DNA of 18,876 nt, taken from Sandaracinaceae bacterium (GTDB lineage Bacteria > Myxococcota_A > Polyangia > Polyangiales > Sandaracinaceae). Below the pieces are notes generated by a model that worked only from the letters and a program-made list of their open reading frames with translations, was not told the DNA's origin and ran no database searches. Position numbers and translations under genes: made by a program. The stretch is taken from NCBI GenBank assembly GCA_025056955.1, contig JANWYL010000022.1, positions 1-18,876 of the forward strand, in the 5' to 3' direction. This document shows positions 1 to 6,417 of the stretch, in pieces (the first letter of the stretch is position 1; each line of letters begins with the position of its first letter).

Positions 1-337
1 GGGGAGCGAAGGTGCGAAGGAGGACTGGCATGGTGGCGAGCACAAAGGGAGTGATGGGATGGCCTTTTCCAAGGGCAATGTCCAGGTGGCCTCGTCGAAG
101 GGAGTGAGGTTCAAACACGAGCTCAGTCGATTGGAGGTGGGCTCCTTTGACTTCGGCATTCATGAGCACTTCAAAGGCATGAATAAAAGGAAGGTGCTCA
201 GGGAGAAGACCAGGCGGATTTTGGCTGATCCGAATCCGCTCCATGCGAAAGGGGATCCGGCTCAGGGAGGACATTGAGAGAGCAAGCCAAAGGATTCGGC
301 CATGCTTGTCGAGGCCACTGCCATCAATTGTGAGCAT
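1..337 (-). CDS. RtcA-like RNA 3'-terminal phosphate cyclase family protein, 3' end beyond left edge
   Basis: This minus-strand frame opens at ATG 337 and stays open to the window edge, giving the first 112 residues. It lines up with the N-terminus of RtcA/EPT-fold cyclases: a start 'MLTIDGS', then 'PGLLPEHL' near residue 45, then 'STELVFEP' and an 'R-G-x-x-D-I-A-L-G' stretch. RtcA converts RNA 3'-phosphate ends to 2',3'-cyclic phosphates. The copy is diverged: the usual Gly-rich 'GEGGGQ' segment reads 'GLDKHGR', the following 'ILR' reads 'ILW', the 'RAGR' patch reads 'RISQ', and the 'RQH' Gln is Glu. It may therefore be a paralogue with another activity, or inactive. It follows the phosphomevalonate kinase by 55 nt on the same strand. 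No good ribosome binding site is visible before the ATG. Confidence 0.75.
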   Translation of the reverse strand, partial: MLTIDGSGLDKHGRILWLALSMSSLSRIPFRMERIRISQNPPGLLPEHLPFIHAFEVLMNAEVKGAHLQSTELVFEPHSLRRGHLDIALGKGHPITPFVLATMPVLLRTFAP

Positions 338-392
338 TGCTGAGAATTTAGCAAAAAATTCGATCCTTGTATGGCTTTGTGGGAGAGGGTTT

Positions 393-1346
393 TTATTCCT
401 CGCGGCGCACGCCAGGGGCGCCAAGAGAGAGCTCAACGACCACATGGCCGAGCTGCCCCACAGCGCTTTTGAAGGCAGAAAGCGCCTCTTTGCTTGGCAA
501 AAGGGCAATTCCCACATCCCCTCCACCTGCTCCTGAGGGCTTGGCTGCTCCCCCAAAGGCTTCTGCCTGCTTTGCAATGGCATGAAGGGCTTCGGTCACA
601 ATCGGAATTTCAGAAAACTCTCCAAGCGCGCGAAGGGCCTCGTGGTGAGCGCGCAGGGCGTGGATGGCTTCAAAGAGGGCACCCTTTTCAAAGGCATCGA
701 TGAAGGCATTGCTTGCGCATTCGATGTCTTTGAGGCGTGCCCAAGAAGAGTGGGAATCCTTTTGGGTCCAGCGCCAGAAATCTTTGAGAAATTCACTTGT
801 ACGGGCAGAAGAGCCGCTAAACACGACGCACCATGGCCAAGGCTTCTGGGCTTCCGTTTTTTTGATCTCGATTCCGTGAGCCGTCCGGCGGACCACGACC
901 CAACCCCCTAAATAAGAGGCCACAACATCGGCGCCACTTCCTAGGGGGGAGGTTTCGCGGTGCGCTTCAAGGGCCAACTCCAAGACAGAGTCCGGTTGGG
1001 TTTCGGGTGAAGCGCCGGCAAGAAAGGCCAGGCCCCAAGCAGAGGCGCTCGCAAGGGCGGCTGAAGAGCCCAAGCCAATTTTGGTCTCTCCAATCAAAAA
1101 TGAGCGATTGTCCACATCGATTGTGAGGCCACCCTCGAGGTTCCACCGCGATCGGGCAAGCCTGATTGCTGCCTCAAGCTCTGGAAAGAGGGGACCCTTT
1201 TTGATGCTTGGCAGGGCTTCTTTGTCGAGGGCCATGTGCAAAAAAAGGCGGCGATCCACGGCAACAACGAGGGCTTTTGCGCCCATAAGCACGCCGTACT
1301 CACCCGAAACGAAGAGTTTGCCAGGGGCACTGACCGAAACCTTCAT
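393..1346 (-). CDS. mvaK2: phosphomevalonate kinase (GHMP kinase family)
   Basis: This is a 317-residue GHMP-superfamily kinase. The N-terminal 'SAPGK' (residues 6-10) with 'SGEYGVL', the ATP-loop 'KIGLGSSAA' (89-97), 'GSGAD' (136-140) and the C-terminal 'KPSGAGGGDVGI' (269-280) are the motifs of phosphomevalonate kinases rather than mevalonate kinases or the decarboxylase. 'FSGSSARTSEF' (176-186) also matches the PMK substrate region. The enzyme phosphorylates 5-phosphomevalonate to the diphosphate with ATP in the cytosol, in the mevalonate route to isopentenyl diphosphate. Length is slightly short of the roughly 360 residues of Gram-positive homologues. No other mevalonate gene lies in the window. 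It starts at ATG 1346 and is divergent from the TSP3-repeat gene. A mevalonate kinase or galactokinase-like assignment is possible but less likely. Confidence 0.85.
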   Translation of the reverse strand: MKVSVSAPGKLFVSGEYGVLMGAKALVVAVDRRLFLHMALDKEALPSIKKGPLFPELEAAIRLARSRWNLEGGLTIDVDNRSFLIGETKIGLGSSAALASASAWGLAFLAGASPETQPDSVLELALEAHRETSPLGSGADVVASYLGGWVVVRRTAHGIEIKKTEAQKPWPWCVVFSGSSARTSEFLKDFWRWTQKDSHSSWARLKDIECASNAFIDAFEKGALFEAIHALRAHHEALRALGEFSEIPIVTEALHAIAKQAEAFGGAAKPSGAGGGDVGIALLPSKEALSAFKSAVGQLGHVVVELSLGAPGVRREE

Positions 1347-1414
1347 TCACAGAGCCCATGGCATGGAGTTGGCTTCTTGTCTACAAGAGCTCTTAAATTG
1401 GCTAATATTCAGCC
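1347..1414. promoter_or_regulatory. divergent intergenic region with nested inverted repeats
   Basis: These 68 nt separate the start codons of the divergent kinase and TSP3-repeat genes, so both promoters should lie here. The region holds an inverted repeat TCTTGT-CT-ACAAGA (1375-1388) overlapping a 10-bp perfect palindrome AAGAGCTCTT (1385-1394). For the rightward gene, TTGGCT (1369-1374) and TTAAAT (1393-1398) with an 18-nt spacer each match 4 of 6 sigma-70 bases; TAATAT (1403-1408) is an alternative -10 without a well-spaced -35. The promoter reading is weak. The palindromes are directly visible but their function is inferred. Confidence 0.3.
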
Positions 1415-2989
1415 GTGCTTCGCTTTTGGTGCTCGTGGGTTGCGTTTGGAATCGCGGTGTGGGGTGTGTTTGCCTGTGCCGAGCTTGCTTTGGCACAAGC
1501 TGTGCGGCTTGAAGAACCATCTGCCAACCGCTTTTATGCTGCTCCCGGCCGCGCATTTCTCATGGTGGACCATGGGGAGGTGAGTGGAGAATTTCAGCCC
1601 TATTTGAGCGTGATGTTTGACCACGCCCATCGCCCAATGGTGCTTGACAATGTGCAGCATTTGACGATGGAGGGGGCTCCACCAAAGGAAGACGATTTTG
1701 AGGCTGTGGGCGGGGTGAGCACACTCCAAGCGAATTTTGCCTTGGCGCTTGCCAAGCGCCTTCAAGTTGGGTTGAATCTGCCAGTTGTGTTGAACACCTT
1801 TGGGGCTTCCTACGAGTGGAGGGTGTGTGAGGGGGAAGGTGGGCAGGACGGAATGTCTCAAAACTGCGATTCACCGAGAATCTACCGCCTTCGGGGAGGG
1901 AGTGGGAGCACCCTTGGTGATCCGAGGGTGCACCTTTTGTTAAACCTCCTTGATCCCGACCAAACAAGGGGGTTTGCTCTTGGGGTTGCTGGGTGGATCA
2001 CCTTTCCGCTGGCCCAAGCCATGCTTCCTGGTCGTTATGCGGGGGAGCCAGGGGTAGCGGTTGGGGGGCACATGGTTGCTTCGATTGTTCTTTCTGGCTT
2101 TCGGGCCTCGCTCAATCTAGGGGCCACCTACCGGCCATTGGCGCAAATCATTCTCCGGGAGGGAGTGCAGGGCTCGGCCCGAAGCTCCGAAGCCACGTGG
2201 GGGGTTGGGGCTGAGTACTTTTTCGATGCTGTTTTCGGAGCGATGTTAGAGGCAGTTGGCGCAACGACCTTTGGCCTGGTCCATGACAACGAAGCGCCAA
2301 CCGAGCTCAGAGGAGCGGCGATTTTTCGCTTCGATGACTTCATTGTGCGCATTGGGGGAGGGGTGGGCCTGGTTTATGGGATTGGGGTGCCCGTTTTTCG
2401 GCTGCTTGGGGACGTGGGTTATGCGCCGACCCCTGTACGGGACAGTGACGGGGATGGGATTTTGGACAACAAAGACGCCTGCCCAGCCGATGCCGAAGAC
2501 AAAGACAGCTACATGGATGCAGATGGATGCCCAGAGGAAGACAACGATGGGGATGGGATCAAGGATGGGCGCGATGCCTGTCCAAACGAAGGCGAAGATC
2601 TGGACATGCACGATGACGAAGACGGCTGCCCCGATTTGGACGACGACGGCGATGGGGTGCGAGATGGCTTTGATTCTTGCCCCAATGAACCCGAAGACAT
2701 GGATGGAGATCGGGACCACGATGGTTGCCCCGACTTTGATCGCGATCAAGATGGGGTCAACGACGATAGCGATCGGTGCCCCAATGAGCCCGAAGACACC
2801 GATGGCTTTGGCGATGAAGACGGATGCCCGGAGAGCGATCACGATGGCGATGGTGTCCGGGATGAGGAGGATCAATGCCCTGACAAGGCGGAAGACCGAG
2901 ATGGCTTTGAGGATGAGGATGGATGCCCCGAAGAGGGGAGCGCTCCTCGGCGCGATGGGGATGCTCGCCGCAGCAAGCGTGGCCGATAG
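1415..2989 (+). CDS. secreted outer-membrane-barrel-like protein with thrombospondin type-3 repeats
   Basis: The 524-residue product starts at GTG 1415 with a signal peptide (hydrophobic residues about 8-27, cleavage likely after 'ELALA'). Residues about 29-340 alternate polar and hydrophobic short segments rich in Gly and aromatic residues, as in the barrel half of deltaproteobacterial OmpA-family proteins. Residues 343-507 are five 33-residue repeats of the form DxDxDGxxDxxDxCPxxxEDxDxxxDxDGCP, a TSP3-type calcium-binding array. The protein then ends in a 17-residue Arg/Lys-rich tail. Most relatives continue after the repeats into a peptidoglycan-binding OmpA domain; none follows here in any frame, because FeoB begins 32 nt downstream on the other strand. 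Likely location is the outer membrane with a calcium-stiffened periplasmic or surface stalk; its cargo or function is unknown. Confidence 0.8.
   Translation: MLRFWCSWVAFGIAVWGVFACAELALAQAVRLEEPSANRFYAAPGRAFLMVDHGEVSGEFQPYLSVMFDHAHRPMVLDNVQHLTMEGAPPKEDDFEAVGGVSTLQANFALALAKRLQVGLNLPVVLNTFGASYEWRVCEGEGGQDGMSQNCDSPRIYRLRGGSGSTLGDPRVHLLLNLLDPDQTRGFALGVAGWITFPLAQAMLPGRYAGEPGVAVGGHMVASIVLSGFRASLNLGATYRPLAQIILREGVQGSARSSEATWGVGAEYFFDAVFGAMLEAVGATTFGLVHDNEAPTELRGAAIFRFDDFIVRIGGGVGLVYGIGVPVFRLLGDVGYAPTPVRDSDGDGILDNKDACPADAEDKDSYMDADGCPEEDNDGDGIKDGRDACPNEGEDLDMHDDEDGCPDLDDDGDGVRDGFDSCPNEPEDMDGDRDHDGCPDFDRDQDGVNDDSDRCPNEPEDTDGFGDEDGCPESDHDGDGVRDEEDQCPDKAEDRDGFEDEDGCPEEGSAPRRDGDARRSKRGR
2441..2935 (+). 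repeat. five tandem 99-bp TSP3 coding repeats
   Basis: Five in-frame 99-bp units encode 33-residue TSP3 repeats with invariant 'CP', 'ED' and 'DGCP' positions. The DNA copies have drifted at wobble positions, so this array is older than the near-identical repeat at the right end of the window. The Asp and Cys spacing predicts stacked calcium sites, each stabilised by a disulfide. Confidence 0.9.
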
Positions 2990-3021
2990 GTTCTACGCTT
3001 GAACTGCAAATCGATGGTCAA

Positions 3022-5190
3022 TCACTCGAATCCAAGGAGCTTTCCGCCCTGGTAGACAAGGAGGGAGGCAAGGTAGGCAGCGCTGTTCATGTAAGCAACC
3101 ATGAGCAAGGCCCAGCGCCAAGAGCCTGATTCGCGAAAGACCATGATCACTGTGCTCATGCACTGGGCGGCAAAAAGGTAAAAGACCATGAGAGAAATTC
3201 CCGAAAGCGCACTCAAGGCAGGGCGACCGTCTTTGCGTTTGGACTGGCGGATACGCCCCTGAATGTCTTTGGCCTCGGCTTCTTCTCCTGCGCCATAAAC
3301 AATCCCAAGGGTGCTTACGAGGACTTCACGCGCAGCAAAGCTTGCCAGGATGCCGATTCCGATTTTCCAATCAAAACCCAAGGGCGCAATCAGGGGCTCA
3401 ATCATTTGGCCAAGGCGGCCTGCGAAGCTTGACTCCATCCGCTCCTCAGCGCGTTCCCGGACCAGCTGATCGATGCGTTCGCTCCTGAGGAAGGGATCAG
3501 AGATGACCTTGGCCTCGGCCAAACGCTGCTCAAACCAGCGCTCGCGCTCCGCATTCCAGGGGAGATGAAGGAGCGCCCAAAGCACAACGGTGATCGCGGT
3601 GATCAAACTCCCTGCGTTTGAAACGAAAGCCCAGCTTCGGTCAAAGACAACGCGAAGCAGATTGCGGAGATCTGGCCAGCGATAGGGAGGAAGCTCAAGC
3701 AAAAAGGGAGGGCGCGGCCCTCGGAGGAGAAAATGGCGGAGCAGGTAGGCCGCACCCAATGCAGAAAGAATGCTCAAGGCATACATTCCAAACAAAAGCA
3801 GTGCGCCTGCTTCAAGCCCAAAGACAGAAGTGCCTGGCGGGAAAAGGATGCCGATCACGAGGAGATAAACCGGAAGGCGCGCACTACAAGAAACGAGGGG
3901 AATCGTGAGCATCACAAGGAGGCGATCGCGGCGGTTTTCAATCGTGCGTGTCGAGAGAATCGCAGGCACCGCACAGGCGAAGCCGGAAAGCATGGGGATA
4001 AAGGCGCGGCCGTGAAGGCCGATGGCCCCCATCAGCCGATCGATGACGAAAGCCACGCGTGCCAAATACCCCGTGTCTTCAAGAAATGCGAGAAAAAAGG
4101 AAAGAAAAGCAATCTGGGGAAGAAAAACAAGCACATTGCCAACGCCCGCCACAACCCCATTTGCCAAAAGTTCAACAAGAGGCCCTGGAGGCAAGATGTG
4201 ACGCAACCATGATTGGGTTAATGAAACAAGAGTTTCAATAATTGAAACGATTGGTTCTACGCCCTTGAACAGCATCTGAAACAAAAAGAACATCGCCGTC
4301 ATAAAGGCGAGTGAGCCCCAAAGGGGATGGGTGAGGAAGCGATCGATGCGTTCCGTGGTGGAGGAATGGAAAGAAGGAGGGGCCAGGGCTTGCTTGAGGA
4401 TGGTGTCAATCCAGGCGTAGCGGGCAGAAATCAGGGCATGATCCAAGGCCAGGCCATCCTCAAAGGCTTGTTTTTCTTCAGAAGCAACGAGTGCGCGCAG
4501 GGTGGGGGGGATTTCGGAAAGCTCGTCCTCTCCCACTGAAAGGAGAAGCCAACGGGCGAGGGCGCGGCGGGCACGCCCGGCCCTTTGAGGGAGCAAAGAG
4601 GCGTCGATGGCTTTTTCGATGCGATCGAGCGCCTGTTCCAGGCGGGGGTGGAGGGTGAGGGGTGGATCTTTGGGGACAGGAAGGCCCAGGCGAATGGAGG
4701 AAGCGATGGCTTGCTTAAGCCCTTCAAGGCCTTCGCCATGGCGCGCGGCGATGGCGACCACGGGGATGCCAAGGGATTTTTCAAGCGTGGCCAGATCGAT
4801 TTTCAGGCCTTGGGCACGGGCTTCATCCATCATGTTGAGGCACAAAATCGAGGGAAGGCCGGTTTCGAGAACCTGGACAAGAAGGTAAAGATGCCGCTCG
4901 AGGGCGGTTGCATCTGCGATAACCAGGGCCAAATCAGGCGAGGGAGGTGTGTTTTTGAGGATTTCGCGGATTGCGATGCGTTCTTCCTCGGAGCGGGCCG
5001 AAAGGGAGTAGGTACCCGGGAGGTCGATGAGCTCAACGAGGATCCCGTCGATTTCAATGCGTGCGGCCCGGCACTCGACCGTAATGCCGGGGTAATTACC
5101 AGTGCGCGCACGGAGCCCTGTGAGCAAATTAAAAAGCGTGGTCTTGCCAGAGTTGGGGTTGCCCACAAGGAGGATGCGAAAAATCCTCAC
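3022..5190 (-). CDS. feoB: ferrous iron transport protein B (GTP-gated Fe2+ permease)
   Basis: The 722-residue protein has an N-terminal G domain with G1 'GNPNSGKT' (10-17), G2 'GITVE' (35-39), G3 'DLPG' (56-59) and G4 'NMMD' (119-122). A helical guanine-dissociation-inhibitor region follows, then a polytopic membrane domain with the two FeoB gate signatures 'FACAVPAILSTRTIENRRDR' and 'CSARLPVY' and the C-terminal 'YLFAAQCMSTVIM'. It imports Fe2+ across the inner membrane. The GTG start at 5190 overlaps the feoA stop codon by 4 nt (GTGA) and has AAGGAG about 8 nt upstream inside feoA, so the two are translationally coupled. Length is slightly under the E. coli protein. No FeoC gene follows. 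It converges on the TSP3-repeat gene with only 32 nt between, and I see no hairpin terminator there. Confidence 0.96.
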   Translation of the reverse strand: MRIFRILLVGNPNSGKTTLFNLLTGLRARTGNYPGITVECRAARIEIDGILVELIDLPGTYSLSARSEEERIAIREILKNTPPSPDLALVIADATALERHLYLLVQVLETGLPSILCLNMMDEARAQGLKIDLATLEKSLGIPVVAIAARHGEGLEGLKQAIASSIRLGLPVPKDPPLTLHPRLEQALDRIEKAIDASLLPQRAGRARRALARWLLLSVGEDELSEIPPTLRALVASEEKQAFEDGLALDHALISARYAWIDTILKQALAPPSFHSSTTERIDRFLTHPLWGSLAFMTAMFFLFQMLFKGVEPIVSIIETLVSLTQSWLRHILPPGPLVELLANGVVAGVGNVLVFLPQIAFLSFFLAFLEDTGYLARVAFVIDRLMGAIGLHGRAFIPMLSGFACAVPAILSTRTIENRRDRLLVMLTIPLVSCSARLPVYLLVIGILFPPGTSVFGLEAGALLLFGMYALSILSALGAAYLLRHFLLRGPRPPFLLELPPYRWPDLRNLLRVVFDRSWAFVSNAGSLITAITVVLWALLHLPWNAERERWFEQRLAEAKVISDPFLRSERIDQLVRERAEERMESSFAGRLGQMIEPLIAPLGFDWKIGIGILASFAAREVLVSTLGIVYGAGEEAEAKDIQGRIRQSKRKDGRPALSALSGISLMVFYLFAAQCMSTVIMVFRESGSWRWALLMVAYMNSAAYLASLLVYQGGKLLGFE

Positions 5191-5474
5191 GGGCTTGCTC
5201 CTTGGCTCTTAGGAATGCTTATGAAAACACGAGCGGCGTCGCTCTTTCGAAGGGAGAGGCGGGTGCGACGGACCTCGATCTCAATCGGGTCACCCAGCGG
5301 AGCGCGCCGAAGCAAACGAACACGGGTGCCAGGGAGCAGGCCAAGCTCCAAAAGACGTACGCGCAGCGGCTTTGGGGCAGAAATGGCTGTGACGATGCCT
5401 TCTTCGCCTTCTTTAAGCGCTTCCAGGGTGAGGGCTTCCGCGGCGCTCATCGGTGTTTTGATAATCATTCTCAT
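5187..5474 (-). CDS. feoA: ferrous iron transport protein A (SH3-like)
   Basis: This small cytosolic protein (95 residues from ATG 5474) has the FeoA SH3-like core: 'LKEGEEGIVTAI', then 'RLLELGLLPGTRVRLLRRAPLGDPIEIEV' in outline, with the diagnostic 'LELGLLPG' turn and the 'PLGDPI' strand. FeoA supports FeoB-mediated iron uptake. Its stop overlaps the FeoB start by 4 nt. The start is uncertain: the frame is open to TTG 5486, and ATG codons at 5474, 5468 and 5450 are all possible; none has a strong Shine-Dalgarno, and the upstream RNase HII-like gene ends at 5502. ATG 5474 is chosen as the first ATG. Confidence 0.9.
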   Translation of the reverse strand: MRMIIKTPMSAAEALTLEALKEGEEGIVTAISAPKPLRVRLLELGLLPGTRVRLLRRAPLGDPIEIEVRRTRLSLRKSDAARVFISIPKSQGASP

Positions 5475-5501
5475 GAAGTGCCGCAATCTCAGTGGGTGCC
5501 T

Positions 5502-6413
5502 CTAGCGCTCAAAGCATTCGTCGAGCACTTTGAGGCGAATGCGGTGGGCACGCGTGGCTTCGACGAAGCGTGCCGTCAGGGGGTCTCGGTAGCCGCTTAC
5601 GGCTTGGAGTGTGGGATCAAGCGATCGGTAGAAAGAGACAATCGAGGACATCATGAGCTCGCGGAGGTATTTCCCAATCATCGAGGCCAAAGCGACGGCA
5701 GGCGAGTGGGCTTCGGCATCGACGAGAAACTCAACCAGCCCCAGCCCCTCGATGCGATAGCGGGAGGAAGTTGGGTTTTCTTCGAGCACTTCGCAAGGGT
5801 TTTTGGACAAAAATCGAAAGCGGGGAACGTAAGTGCGGATGGCTCCAATCCGGCCGCAAGTTGCGTGGATGGGGGTGCCAAGGCGAGCCGCCGAGGCGAG
5901 GAGCAAGCGCTCCACGAGTTCAAGCAAAAGATCAAGCTTGCTTTGCCCCTGGCTTCGCGCTTGGTTGATCCGCTTGGGGCAGGCAATTGCCGAGGCAGCC
6001 CAGCGCATGCGTAGGGCCAAAGGAGGGGCTTCGATGGTTCGAAGAAGCACTCGCCCTCGGTCGAGCTCTCCTCCAAGGGCAGGAAGAGACGCAAGCGTCC
6101 AACACTGTGATTTGGAGAGGGAGTCTGGACAGCGGAGTTGAAGGGCAGAGACAGGCTCGATCGAAAGCAGGGCGAACAATTCTTTTCCGTGGCGGGGCGC
6201 TTTTCCAAAATGGGCCTCAAGAAGGGCTAAGACCAGGGATTCAAGCTGGCCCATTCGACCAAATCCGGCGATCTCCTTGCTATCGGCAATCCCCATGGCC
6301 TTGGCTTGGAGTGAAGCAGTGCGAAGATCGGGGCCACAGTCGATCGCGCAAGCTGTCACAATGAGAGGACCAAGGCGGGGGCCAAGGCCGTTTTCGTCAA
6401 TTCCTACCCACAT
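5502..6413 (-). CDS. RNase HII-like protein with altered catalytic site
   Basis: The 303-residue protein resembles RNase HII, which cleaves RNA in RNA/DNA hybrids. It opens 'VGIDENGLGPRLGPLIV' (3-19), matching the RNase HII 'GVDExGRGP' strand with the first Asp-Glu pair at D6-E7. 'ADSKE' (43-47) matches the DSK motif. 'VDAEAHSPAVALASMIGKYLR' in outline (231-251) matches the last Asp and the 'ASIIAKVTRD' helix, with D232 in place. The 'VDGN' strand is replaced by 'ATCGRIG' (184-190), so the third carboxylate appears lost. It is about 100 residues longer than typical RNase HII, the extra lying between DSK and that strand. ATG 6413 is chosen because it begins exactly at the conserved strand and lies 4 nt after the peptidase stop. 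A longer reading to 6635 would overlap the peptidase by more than 200 nt and adds only non-homologous sequence. Confidence 0.78.
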   Translation of the reverse strand: MWVGIDENGLGPRLGPLIVTACAIDCGPDLRTASLQAKAMGIADSKEIAGFGRMGQLESLVLALLEAHFGKAPRHGKELFALLSIEPVSALQLRCPDSLSKSQCWTLASLPALGGELDRGRVLLRTIEAPPLALRMRWAASAIACPKRINQARSQGQSKLDLLLELVERLLLASAARLGTPIHATCGRIGAIRTYVPRFRFLSKNPCEVLEENPTSSRYRIEGLGLVEFLVDAEAHSPAVALASMIGKYLRELMMSSIVSFYRSLDPTLQAVSGYRDPLTARFVEATRAHRIRLKVLDECFER

Positions 6414-6417
6414 TTTC

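Noticed and set aside
59..277. 72-residue plus-strand ORF at the left edge
   Set aside because: It is antisense to the RtcA-like frame, which shows clear family similarity.
2246..2875. 209-residue minus-strand ORF rich in Ile/Val, looking like a membrane protein
   Set aside because: It is the mirror of the Asp-rich TSP3 repeats: GAT/GAC codons read as ATC/GTC on the other strand. Hydrophobicity is an artefact.
2990..3021. Expected bidirectional terminator between the convergent TSP3 gene and feoB
   Set aside because: No hairpin was found in these 32 nt.
4585..5505. 306-residue plus-strand ORF across feoB/feoA
   Set aside because: It is antisense to two genes with full motif sets and has low-complexity, non-family content.
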